From an uncultured Clostridia bacterium (GTDB taxonomy: Bacteria > Bacillota > Clostridia > Oscillospirales > Ruminococcaceae), in the NCBI GenBank assembly GCA_945921635.1, contig CAMEKZ010000002.1, forward strand, positions 1 to 40,831: a DNA stretch of 40,831 bases, written 5' to 3'. Under the pieces are notes generated by a model, which was not told where the DNA came from, made no database searches, and worked only from the letters and a program-made list of their open reading frames with translations. Below, one piece after another: positions 1 to 8,631 of the stretch. A program made the translations under genes and the position numbers. How positions within the stretch are numbered: the first letter of the stretch is position 1; each line of letters begins with the position of its first letter.

Positions 1-1
1 C

Positions 2-712
2 GAAACTCAGGAAATCCCCGCAACGGGTCACAAATACACAACTACCATAGTAACCGCTACCACCACATCACAGGGCTACACCCTCCACAAGTGCTCGGTA
101 TGCGGCTACAGCTACAAGGATAGCTACACACCAAAGCTAACAAGCACCACCCTGTCCGCCGTAACCGGCTTCAAGCTCGGCGGTCGTGCGGCTGACGCGC
201 TCCGTCTGAACTGGATAAAAAACGCAAACGCAAACGGCTACATAGTAGAGCAGTACAAGAGCGGCAAGTGGGTAAGAATTGCGAAGATAACAAACAACGC
301 AACCACCACCTATAGAGTAAGCGGCCTCAAAGCAGGAACAGCCTACAAGTTCCGCGTAAAAGCATACAAGATGAGCGGAAATACCGCTATCTACAGCAAG
401 TACACAAGCACACTCGCGGCTCGCACAAACCCCTCAAAGGTATCGGGTCTCAAGATAGGCGGAAAAGCTTCTAACGCACTCCGTCTTAACTGGACAAAGA
501 ATACCTCCGCAGACGGTTACATCATCGAGATGTACAAGGGCGGCAAATGGGTACGCGCGGCGAAGATTACGAAGAATTCAACCGTAACCTACAGAAAAGC
601 TTCTCTCTCAAAGAACACCACCTATAAGTTCAGAATAAAGGCTTACAAGATGAGCGGAAAGACCGCTCTCTACAGCGGCTACACCACCATTTCCGGCAAA
701 ACAACAAAATAG
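2..712 (+). CDS. C-terminal part of a secreted/cell-surface protein with at least two tandem fibronectin type III-like modules (truncated by window start)
   Basis: Open frame continues from base 2 into the 371..712 ORF; two near-identical ~85-aa modules (GFKLGGRAADALRLNW..YKFRVKAYKMSGNTAIYSKYT and GLKIGGKASNALRLNW..YKFRIKAYKMSGKTALYSGYT) preceded by a CSVCGYSYKDSYTP module. Confidence 0.85.
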   Translation, partial: ETQEIPATGHKYTTTIVTATTTSQGYTLHKCSVCGYSYKDSYTPKLTSTTLSAVTGFKLGGRAADALRLNWIKNANANGYIVEQYKSGKWVRIAKITNNATTTYRVSGLKAGTAYKFRVKAYKMSGNTAIYSKYTSTLAARTNPSKVSGLKIGGKASNALRLNWTKNTSADGYIIEMYKGGKWVRAAKITKNSTVTYRKASLSKNTTYKFRIKAYKMSGKTALYSGYTTISGKTTK

Positions 713-730
713 TTGCGACACAGCAAAAAT

Positions 731-760
731 GCGGCGGTATCGGAAATCCGATACCGCCGT
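731..760. terminator. Perfect inverted repeat between convergent genes, probable bidirectional terminator
   Basis: CGGCGGTATCGGA-aa-TCCGATACCGCCG stem between the FN3 protein stop and the stop of the convergent TtcA-like gene; U-tract is weak. Confidence 0.6.
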
Positions 761-787
761 GTTATATACTCTTACATAAAGCCTAAA

Positions 788-1930
788 CTATATTTCTTCG
801 CCCTCTTTATCCCCCTCATACCCGTCAAGAAAGCTGTGCTCGCCCGCGCTGTCCTTATAAGAAATAATCGTCCTCAGATTTACATTCTCCACGCTTCGGA
901 AAATGTTCATCTCTATCTGAGGGTTTCTCTTTTTCAATTCCGCGATAAGCTGTTTTATCTCCTGCCGTTTTGAGCCGGTGTTTGTCGGGGTGCAGGTTGT
1001 GCAGGTATCGGTGAATTTGCAGGCGCACTGTATAAAATGCAGGTCGTTGTAGTCGCGCCAGCGCTTTATATCCGCCTCGCGTATCAGATACATCGGTCGG
1101 ATAAGCTCCATACCCTCAAAGTTAGCGCTGTGAAGCTTCGGCATCATGGTCTGCACCTGACCGCCGTAAATCATGCCCATAAGTATGGTTTCAATCACAT
1201 CGTCAAAGTGGTGACCGAGCGCGATTTTGTTACAGCCGAGTTCCTTCGCCTTGTTGTAGAGATGCCCGCGCCTCATTCTCGCGCAGAGATAGCAGGGGTT
1301 GTTCTTTACATTGTATACCGACTCAAAAATATTCGTCTCGAATATAGTTACGGGTATGCCAAGCGCCTCGGCGTTTTTCTCGATTATACTGCGGTTTTCG
1401 GGACTGTAGCCGGGATCCATGACAAGAAAAACAAGCTCAAACGGAAATTTACCGTGCTGCTTTATCTCCTGAAACAGCTTTGCCATCAGCATAGAGTCCT
1501 TGCCGCCCGATATGCAGACCGCAATTTTATCATCGGGGTTTATCAGCTTGTACTCGGTTATTGCTCTTGTAAATTTGCTGAGCAGAGTTTTGTGAAATTT
1601 CTTCCTTATGCTTTTCTCAACATTCTCAGCGATAAGGCTGTTTTCAAGCTTCGCCCTCAGCCAGTCGCAGTAGCCGCCCGCAAGATTATACGCGTCAAAG
1701 CCGTCCTCGCACAGCTCGTCTGCGGTGTCGCGGCTGATTATCCCGCTTTTGCAGCAGATAATCAGCTTTTTGTCCCTCGGCAGCTCCACCTTGCAAAGAC
1801 TGCTCTGCGGTATGTTTACCGAGCCGTCGATATGCCCGGCGGTAAAGGCGTATTCATCTCTTATATCAATCAGCATATAGCTGTCAGCGGGCAAATTCTT
1901 TATATCCGATACGGTCAGTTCGCCGCTCAT
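788..1930 (-). CDS. Rhodanese domain fused to TtcA-family PP-loop ATPase (tRNA thiolation-like)
   Basis: N-terminal rhodanese features (LIDIRDEYAFTAGHIDGSVNIP, CCKSGIISR); PP-loop SGGKDS; CYLC and a later C-x-C region as in TtcA-like Fe-S enzymes; GHHFDDVIETILM. Start moved to the ATG at 1930 with RBS aaaggagctgat. Confidence 0.85.
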   Translation of the reverse strand: MSGELTVSDIKNLPADSYMLIDIRDEYAFTAGHIDGSVNIPQSSLCKVELPRDKKLIICCKSGIISRDTADELCEDGFDAYNLAGGYCDWLRAKLENSLIAENVEKSIRKKFHKTLLSKFTRAITEYKLINPDDKIAVCISGGKDSMLMAKLFQEIKQHGKFPFELVFLVMDPGYSPENRSIIEKNAEALGIPVTIFETNIFESVYNVKNNPCYLCARMRRGHLYNKAKELGCNKIALGHHFDDVIETILMGMIYGGQVQTMMPKLHSANFEGMELIRPMYLIREADIKRWRDYNDLHFIQCACKFTDTCTTCTPTNTGSKRQEIKQLIAELKKRNPQIEMNIFRSVENVNLRTIISYKDSAGEHSFLDGYEGDKEGEEI

Positions 1931-1995
1931 AATATCAGCTCCTTTTGTTATGGCTAAAGCCGCAAAACGCAGTTGTTCACACGGCACCGCTTATA

Positions 1996-2024
1996 AGTAT
2001 AGCACATAAAGTCTACTTTGTCTA
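1996..2024 (-). promoter_or_regulatory. SigA-type promoter for the rhodanese-TtcA gene
   Basis: On the minus strand TAGACA - 17 nt - TATACT. Confidence 0.5.
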
Positions 2025-2094
2025 TATGCTTGATAAGCCGAGCGCAAAAAACATCGTATTTGTAGATTAAACGACAATGATTGTGTTTTTGGCA

Positions 2095-2123
2095 TTGATT
2101 TAAAGCCGAAAATATGTTATACT
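2095..2123 (+). promoter_or_regulatory. SigA-type promoter for the GGDEF gene
   Basis: TTGATT - 17 nt - TATACT upstream of 2203. Confidence 0.55.
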
Positions 2124-2202
2124 TAACTGTATAGATTTATTTTTACAGAGGCGATTTACAGATATAAAGAGAAACAGCAATCGAATAAAAGAAAGGTGAC
2201 CC

Positions 2203-3252
2203 ATGATAACAGAGAAAATTTTCGGTAAAGATACCGATTTCAAGCGGCGTATTTTTTACGTCATGGTTTTGACTGCCGGTTTTGCAAATACGATAGGCTT
2301 TATTTCAAATGCCGTTCTGTTTGGCTTTACATCCGGCACCGCGGTTTGCGGAGTGTGCGCGGCAGCTGTGATTCTTGCCGGTGTTTTCGGCGTAATTATG
2401 GATCGGATAAAGGCGTGTATGTATTTTATACTCGCACTTGTCAACCTGTTTGAGTTTCCGTTCCTATTTATTGCATACGGTTTGAGTACGATGGTATATA
2501 TGATACTGGGACTTGTCGGAATTATCACCTTTATCACGACACGGCGGCGCTTTGTTTTTGTCGGGCTGGCTCTTTTGTTTGACATAGGGGCATTCGCGAT
2601 ACGGTACTGTTTTCCCGAGCTAAGCCAGTCCACCGAGAATATGAAGGGCGCTCTGATATGCTCGTTTCTCATCGTGTTTTTTGCCGTGCTTGCTATTATT
2701 GATGTTATTATCGATGAATACGAGGGGAAGACCCGAGAGCTTACCGAGATGAGCAAAATGCTGGGCGTTGCGGTTCATACAGACCCGCTCACCGGAATTT
2801 ACAACCGCCGCTTTCTGATGGAATATCTTGATAAAAAGCTCGACGGCATGGGCGAGGCTACGGCGTGCGCCATGCTGATGGACATTGACTATTTCAAGAA
2901 GGTAAACGATACATACGGCCATGTTTTCGGCGACAGGGTGCTTGTCGAGTTCGGAAAAATACTCAAAAGCCGCATAGGTGACAAGGGCGTGGCTACCCGC
3001 TTCGGCGGTGAGGAATTTATGATAGTGTTCAGTATCTCTGACAGAAACGAAATCTGCGGGATAATGAACTCTATCAGAAGCGATTTTGCAGAGTTTTCGC
3101 AGCAGGAAAAGGGGATTGAGCTTACCTTCAGCGGCGGCGGGGAATTCTTTGACGCAGGCACTACGATTACCGAGATTTTCTCCGCGGCGGATAAAAAGCT
3201 GTACGCCGCTAAGGATAACGGCAGAAACCGCATTTTCTTCGATTTGCCGTAA
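2203..3252 (+). CDS. Membrane-anchored GGDEF diguanylate cyclase
   Basis: Multiple N-terminal hydrophobic segments; DPLTGIYNRRFL, MDIDYFKKVNDTYGHVFGDRVL, RFGGEEFMIVF (intact GGEEF signature); RBS gaaaggtgaccc. Confidence 0.9.
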   Translation: MITEKIFGKDTDFKRRIFYVMVLTAGFANTIGFISNAVLFGFTSGTAVCGVCAAAVILAGVFGVIMDRIKACMYFILALVNLFEFPFLFIAYGLSTMVYMILGLVGIITFITTRRRFVFVGLALLFDIGAFAIRYCFPELSQSTENMKGALICSFLIVFFAVLAIIDVIIDEYEGKTRELTEMSKMLGVAVHTDPLTGIYNRRFLMEYLDKKLDGMGEATACAMLMDIDYFKKVNDTYGHVFGDRVLVEFGKILKSRIGDKGVATRFGGEEFMIVFSISDRNEICGIMNSIRSDFAEFSQQEKGIELTFSGGGEFFDAGTTITEIFSAADKKLYAAKDNGRNRIFFDLP

Positions 3253-3320
3253 AATATATAATTTTAAAGTGGGCTGTCGCCGGTGCTTTTTACACTTGCG
3301 GCAGCCGCTTTTGCTGTCTG

Positions 3321-4157
3321 TCAGCACCGTCCGTTTTCTCTGCGGTACTGCGTCGGACTTATCCCGAAGTATTTTGCAAAGCACTTGCTGAAATACAGCT
3401 TATCATTAAATCCAAGCCCGTCCGCAATCTCGCCCACCGGCAAAAGCGTGGTACGCATAAGCCTTGCGGCGGCGTTCATTTTAAGCGTACTGTGATACTG
3501 CTGCATCGTTATATGCTTTTCATTTTTAAACACCGCCGCCATGCGCTTGTAGCTGAGGAAAAAGCGGCGCTCCAGCTTTTCGGCTGAAAAAGGCTCGTTT
3601 ATCTGCTCGGACAGCGCGGCGCAAATCCTGTCGGACAGGCTCGGCTCGCGCACCTCGCTATCAGTGTAAAATCCTATCTCGCAAAGCAGGTCTAAGAGCA
3701 TCGAATTAAGCCGCCACCTTGTCCTCGCATCGTCCGATTGAAAGCCGTCAACAAGAGTGGCAAAGCTGTCCCTGACTGCGTTCCGGGTGGGGAGTGACAA
3801 CACTTTAGGAAGCATGAGTGCGCTTTCACGGTAATCATAGCCGATATTCGCACCGCTAGAAAACTGCGGCAGATTTTCGTCTGTATCGGCGGCAAAATGT
3901 GCGAAGTACCAACCGGTTCCCTTTGGTATCTCATGCTTTCCAAAATGCCGTAAACCGCTTTTTAAAAACAAAAGACCGCCCGCACCTATCTCATAGTCTG
4001 TGCCGTCCTCGGTGACGTAGATAACCCCGCTTGTGACATAAATGAGCACATGAAAATCCATAAGCCTGTCCGCGTGGTAAAACGGCGTCGGCGCGGTGCG
4101 AAAGTCGCAGTCGTAAAGCAAGGGGAGCGTCTTGTCGCTTATATATACCTCGTTCAA
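3321..4157 (-). CDS. AraC-family transcriptional regulator (cupin-like N-terminus, C-terminal double HTH)
   Basis: C-terminal LMRTTLLPVGEIADGLGFNDKLYFSKCFAKYFGISPTQYRRE; likely TTG start at 4157 with GGAGG upstream. Confidence 0.85.
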   Translation of the reverse strand: MNEVYISDKTLPLLYDCDFRTAPTPFYHADRLMDFHVLIYVTSGVIYVTEDGTDYEIGAGGLLFLKSGLRHFGKHEIPKGTGWYFAHFAADTDENLPQFSSGANIGYDYRESALMLPKVLSLPTRNAVRDSFATLVDGFQSDDARTRWRLNSMLLDLLCEIGFYTDSEVREPSLSDRICAALSEQINEPFSAEKLERRFFLSYKRMAAVFKNEKHITMQQYHSTLKMNAAARLMRTTLLPVGEIADGLGFNDKLYFSKCFAKYFGISPTQYRRENGRC

Positions 4158-4328
4158 GATAATCCTCCATATTTTAAAGCAAATTTTCCATTTAAAATAC
4201 TCTATGATAAGATTATAATACATATAAACGCCTAAATCAACAGCTTGGCGTAAATTTTTGCCAAAGGTGCGTAAGTTTGAAAAATCGGAGATTTTGGGGT
4301 CCGTTGTTTGCGCCTCAATAGGAAAGAA

Positions 4329-6248
4329 ATGGTTATAAGTATGAAAATTCAGACAGGTATACAGGTAAAATCATATAAAGCAGACGGCTTTATCGGCAGG
4401 TATCAAAGGCTGATACGCGAGACTGTTATCCCGTATCAGTATGATATTTTGTGCGATAATATCCCGGGCGCTGAGAAAAGCCATGTCGTGCAGAACTTTA
4501 TAAACGCGGGCAAGGCGGTGCGCGGCGAAGATGTTGGAGACGGTTTTTACGGCATGGTTTTCCAGGACAGCGACGCGGCAAAGTGGATAGAGGCGGCGGC
4601 GTACTCGCTCGCGGCAAATCCCGACCCCGAGCTTGAAAAGACGGTAGACGGCCTGATAGAGCTTATCGCGGCGGCGCAGGACGAGGACGGCTATCTCAAT
4701 ACATATTTTACCGTAAAGGACAGAGAAAAGCGCTGGCAGAACCTTATGGAGGGTCACGAGCTTTACTGTGCGGGGCACATGGCAGAGGCGGCGTGCGCGT
4801 ATTACGAAGCGACCGGCAAGACCGCTCTGCTCGATGTCATGCTGAAAAACGCCGAGCATATCTACAAAAGATTTGTGACGGACAAAGCCGAGGGTTATCC
4901 CGGCCACCCCGAGATAGAGCTTGCGCTGATGAAGCTGTACAGAGTGACAAAAAACGAGCATTGTTTAAAGCTCGCCGAGCATTTTATAAGCGTAAGGGGC
5001 GCAGACCCGCATTTCTACGAAAAAGAGGCGCAAAAGCGCGACTGGACGGTATGGGGAAACAACCCGTCCGATTACAACTATATGCAAAGCGCAAAGCCGG
5101 TAAGAGAGCAGAGCGACGCCACCGGTCACGCGGTACGCGCGGTATATCTTTACACCGGTATGGCGGATCTCGCGGGCGAGACCGGCGACAGCGGGCTTTT
5201 TGCGGCGTGTCGCAGACTGTGGGAGAGCATAACCCGCCGCCGTATGTATGTCACCGGCGGAATAGGCTCGACGGTGATAGGCGAGGCGTTCAGCGTGGAC
5301 TATGACCTGCCGCCCGATACGGCTTATGCCGAGACCTGCGCGTCAGTTGGACTGATGTTCTTTGCTGAGAAGATGCTGGAAAACGAGATAAACGGCGAGT
5401 ATGCGGATATTATGGAGCGCGCGTTCTACAACACGGTGCTGAGCGGTATGCAGCTTGACGGCAAGCGCTTTTTCTATGTAAACCCGCTGGAGTGCATACC
5501 CGGCATATCCGGCGTTTCTCCGACCGCATGGCACGACCTGCCCGAGCGACCGAAGTGGTACGCCTGCGCGTGCTGCCCGCCGAATGTCGCAAGGCTGATT
5601 GCCTCGTTCGGCAAATACGCCTACGGCGAGAGTGGTGACACGGCGTACTGCCATCTTTACGCCGCGGGTACGGTAAGCTTTAAAAATGGCATCACATTAA
5701 AATGCGACACAAATTATCCTTATGAGTTTGATATAAAATACGCCGTATCGGGCGAGGGCAGACTAGCGGTGAGAATACCCGCCTACAGCAGAAAATACAC
5801 CCTGACAGTAAACGGAAAAGCAGTTTTGGCAGAGCCGGTAAACGGCTACGCATATCTTGACGTATCGGACGGAGATACCGTACAGCTGACCCTTGACGGT
5901 ACACCGTACTTTGTATACCCGTCGGCAAAAATCCCCGCAGTAAGCGGCATGGCGGCGCTTATGCGCGGCCCGCTTGTATACTGCTTTGAGGGCGTGGACA
6001 ACGAGGACAGCGTGACCTCTCTGTCACTATTGACATCACATACCCCCGCTGTCTGCGAATACGACAGCTCCTTGCTTTGCGGCACGGCGAAAATTATTGT
6101 AAACGCGGTGAGAAATGAGGACTTTGACGAACTGTACAGCAGTACCAGACCCACGCGCACACCGACAAATGCGACAGCCGTACCCTATTATACATGGGCA
6201 AACAGGGGAGTCGGCGAAATGCGCGTGTGGATGAATATAGCTGACTGA
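4329..6248 (+). CDS. GH127 (DUF1680)-type glycoside hydrolase, probable beta-L-arabinofuranosidase family
   Basis: GGIGSTVIGEAFSVDYDLPPDTAYAETCAS and ACACCPPNVARL motifs characteristic of the DUF1680/GH127 family; start ATG 4329 (or 4341). Confidence 0.85.
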   Translation: MVISMKIQTGIQVKSYKADGFIGRYQRLIRETVIPYQYDILCDNIPGAEKSHVVQNFINAGKAVRGEDVGDGFYGMVFQDSDAAKWIEAAAYSLAANPDPELEKTVDGLIELIAAAQDEDGYLNTYFTVKDREKRWQNLMEGHELYCAGHMAEAACAYYEATGKTALLDVMLKNAEHIYKRFVTDKAEGYPGHPEIELALMKLYRVTKNEHCLKLAEHFISVRGADPHFYEKEAQKRDWTVWGNNPSDYNYMQSAKPVREQSDATGHAVRAVYLYTGMADLAGETGDSGLFAACRRLWESITRRRMYVTGGIGSTVIGEAFSVDYDLPPDTAYAETCASVGLMFFAEKMLENEINGEYADIMERAFYNTVLSGMQLDGKRFFYVNPLECIPGISGVSPTAWHDLPERPKWYACACCPPNVARLIASFGKYAYGESGDTAYCHLYAAGTVSFKNGITLKCDTNYPYEFDIKYAVSGEGRLAVRIPAYSRKYTLTVNGKAVLAEPVNGYAYLDVSDGDTVQLTLDGTPYFVYPSAKIPAVSGMAALMRGPLVYCFEGVDNEDSVTSLSLLTSHTPAVCEYDSSLLCGTAKIIVNAVRNEDFDELYSSTRPTRTPTNATAVPYYTWANRGVGEMRVWMNIAD

Positions 6249-6301
6249 TTATTACAAAACGCCTTGAATTTCACTTTCGGATATGCTATTATAATTTCAA
6301 T

Positions 6302-6325
6302 ATAGTGTGTAAGATAGTGTGTAAG
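6302..6325 (+). repeat. Perfect 12-bp tandem direct repeat upstream of XRE gene
   Basis: ATAGTGTGTAAG x2. Confidence 0.8.
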
Positions 6326-6341
6326 CTTTCGGAGGTGTATT

Positions 6342-6584
6342 ATGGCGGGCATATTAAGGAACAGGCTGAGAGAAATACGGGAGGACAGCGGTCTGACGCA
6401 GGATAGGTGTGCAATCATCGCACATATCTCCAAAAACAGCTATATCAGATACGAAAACTGCGAGAGGAACACCCCGCTTGATATAGCCGTCACGTTTGCC
6501 AAATACTATGACGTTTCGGTGGACTATATCGCGGGACTTACTGAGGATAAGCGGAAGTATTGGGAAAAGCCCGCGAAAGAGTAA
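6342..6584 (+). CDS. Small XRE/Cro-type helix-turn-helix regulator
   Basis: LREIREDSGLTQDRCAIIAHISKNSYIRYENCERNTPLDIAVTFAKYYDVSVDYIAGLT; RBS ggaggtgt. Confidence 0.85.
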   Translation: MAGILRNRLREIREDSGLTQDRCAIIAHISKNSYIRYENCERNTPLDIAVTFAKYYDVSVDYIAGLTEDKRKYWEKPAKE

Positions 6585-6597
6585 GGCTTTTAAAACA

Positions 6598-6635
6598 GAA
6601 CCCCCCCGAAGGGCGAACCCTTCGGGGGATTTTAA
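6598..6635. terminator. Bidirectional Rho-independent terminator (XRE gene / guaB)
   Basis: CCCCCGAAGGG-cgaa-CCCTTCGGGGG followed by attttaat, between convergent genes. Confidence 0.85.
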
Positions 6636-6645
6636 TTATACCGGA

Positions 6646-8154
6646 TTATTCTGAGCGTGCGCCTCTGTTTTCCTTGAGGATTACATCGTGCGAGCCGCCC
6701 TCTACGATACTTGTAGAAGATACAAGCGTGAGCTTTGCATTCTTCTGGAAGTCGGGGATGTTAAGGCAGCCGCAGTTGCACATTGTCGAGCGAACCTTTG
6801 ACAAGGAGCGGTTTACGTTGTCCTTGAGACTTCCCGCATAAGGTACATAGCTGTCTACGCCCTCTTCAAAGGACAGCTTCTTGTCGCCGCCCATATCGTA
6901 TCTCTGCCAGTTTCTCGCGCGGTTTGAGCCCTCGCCCCAGTATTCCTTTACATAGCTGCCGTTTACAAACAGCTTGTTTGTCGGGGATTCGTCAAAGCGC
7001 GAGAAGTATCTGCCGAGCATTATGAAATCCGCGCCCATAGCAAGCGCTAATGTCATGTGGTAGTCGTGAACTATACCGCCGTCCGAGCAGACAGGGATAT
7101 AGATGCCCGTCTCTTCAAAATATCTGTCGCGTTCCTCACATACATCGATAAGCGCGGTAGCCTGACCTCTGCCGATACCCTTCTGCTCACGGGTGATACA
7201 GATAGAGCCGCCGCCGATACCTACCTTTATAAAGTCCGCGCCGCACTCTGCAAGATAGCGGAAGCCGTCCTTGTCAACGACGTTTCCTGCGCCTACCTTT
7301 ACGCTGTCGCCGTAATGCTCTCTTATCCAGTCGATAGTCAGCTTCTGCCACTCGGAAAAGCCCTCTGAGCTGTCTATACACAGTACGTCTGCGCCTGCCT
7401 CAACAAGTGCGGGAACGCGCTCTGCGTAGTCTCTTGTGTTTATGCCCGCGCCTACGATATAGCGCTTTTTGCTGTCGAGCAGCTCGTTCTTATTTTCCTT
7501 GTGCTGCTCGTAGTCTTTTCTGAATACGAAATATTTCAGCACGCCGTTTTCGTCAACGATAGGCAGGGAATTCAGCTTGTGCTCCCATATAATATCGTTA
7601 GCTTCCTTTAATGTCGTGTCGGCGGGTGCCGTGATAAGCTTTTCAAACGGGGTCATAAAGGTAGATACCTTTGTATCGGTAGTCATTCTCGATACTCTGT
7701 AATCTCTGCCGGTAACTATGCCGACAAGCTTGCCGTCGGGTGTGCCGTCCGAGGTTACGGGCATTGTGGAGTGACCTGTCTTTTCTTTAAGCGCAAGCAC
7801 GTCCGCAAGCGTCATATCGGGAGAAAGGTTGGAATCGCTCTTTACATAGCCTGCCTTGTAGCTCTTTACGCGTGCTACCATAGCCGCCTCGTCCTCGACC
7901 GACTGAGAACCGTAGATGAACGAAATGCCGCCCTCTTTTGCAAGAGCCACCGCCATCTTATCATCGGATACCGACTGCATGATTGCCGATACCAGCGGAA
8001 TGTTCATGTAGATTGAGCTTTCTTCTCCCTTTTTGAATTTTACGACAGGGGTGCGCAGCGATACGTTTGTGGGTATACACTGTGATGAAGAATAACCCGG
8101 TACAAGCAGATATTCGCCGAAGGTGTGTGAGGGCTCAGAATAAATAAACGCCAT
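6646..8154 (-). CDS. guaB: IMP dehydrogenase
   Basis: 502 aa with CBS-type insertion; [95 protein letters not shown]. Confidence 0.92.
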   Translation of the reverse strand: MAFIYSEPSHTFGEYLLVPGYSSSQCIPTNVSLRTPVVKFKKGEESSIYMNIPLVSAIMQSVSDDKMAVALAKEGGISFIYGSQSVEDEAAMVARVKSYKAGYVKSDSNLSPDMTLADVLALKEKTGHSTMPVTSDGTPDGKLVGIVTGRDYRVSRMTTDTKVSTFMTPFEKLITAPADTTLKEANDIIWEHKLNSLPIVDENGVLKYFVFRKDYEQHKENKNELLDSKKRYIVGAGINTRDYAERVPALVEAGADVLCIDSSEGFSEWQKLTIDWIREHYGDSVKVGAGNVVDKDGFRYLAECGADFIKVGIGGGSICITREQKGIGRGQATALIDVCEERDRYFEETGIYIPVCSDGGIVHDYHMTLALAMGADFIMLGRYFSRFDESPTNKLFVNGSYVKEYWGEGSNRARNWQRYDMGGDKKLSFEEGVDSYVPYAGSLKDNVNRSLSKVRSTMCNCGCLNIPDFQKNAKLTLVSSTSIVEGGSHDVILKENRGARSE

Positions 8155-8366
8155 GATAATACCTTACCTTTCCTGCACTTTTGTGCAAACCGCCTGATGC
8201 AGAATAACCTTGAGGCAAACACACAAGGCTGTTGTCTGCTTGCCTCAGAGTATTCTGTCATCGCGGTAAAATTATGCCGAAGATGAACTGTGCTCAAATT
8301 CGGCGCCGATTAAAATTTAAGCCCGCTATCAGAATTTCGGAATTTTCGAGAGCAGACTTTATATTG
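8155..8366 (-). ncRNA. Long structured 5' leader of guaB (cis-regulatory RNA candidate)
   Basis: ~210 nt between a strong minus-strand promoter and the guaB ATG; long interrupted stem-loop 8189-8267 and RBS-proximal hairpin TGCAC-TTTT-GTGCA at 8174-8187. Confidence 0.45.
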
Positions 8367-8372
8367 CTTATT

Positions 8373-8401
8373 ATTATACCTTTATAAACGGCAAATGTCA
8401 A
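8373..8401 (-). promoter_or_regulatory. SigA-type promoter of guaB
   Basis: Minus strand TTGACA - 17 nt - TATAAT (exact consensus). Confidence 0.8.
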
Positions 8402-8548
8402 GGCTTTTCGACACTCCTAAGCTAAAAAATATCGCACAGCCGAGCGGCTTTTTTGGTCAAAATGATAATATCCGGATAAATGCCGCCGAACGTATGTCAT
8501 GCCTTACGACAAAAATCGGAAAAATTTATTCTGATTTTCCGAATTTAC

Positions 8549-8577
8549 TTGACAATGTCTGCCGATAATTCTATAAT
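8549..8577 (+). promoter_or_regulatory. SigA-type promoter of the AI-2E/PerM-type gene
   Basis: TTGACA - 17 nt - TATAAT (exact consensus). Confidence 0.8.
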
Positions 8578-8631
8578 TAAATACAGAATTATTTTTCAGG
8601 TTTGCACTGCCCGATTTATTAAGGGGTTGAT

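Noticed and set aside
160-700. Tandem DNA repeat in the first 700 bp as a mobile or satellite repeat
   Set aside because: It is explained by two homologous FN3 modules in one reading frame.
1037-1957. 306-aa + strand ORF antisense to the rhodanese-TtcA gene
   Set aside because: Fully antisense to a gene with clear conserved motifs; no recognisable domain; typical shadow ORF caused by codon bias.
8155-8366. Purine riboswitch upstream of guaB
   Set aside because: Could not find the conserved junction sequences of the purine aptamer; kept only as an unassigned leader.
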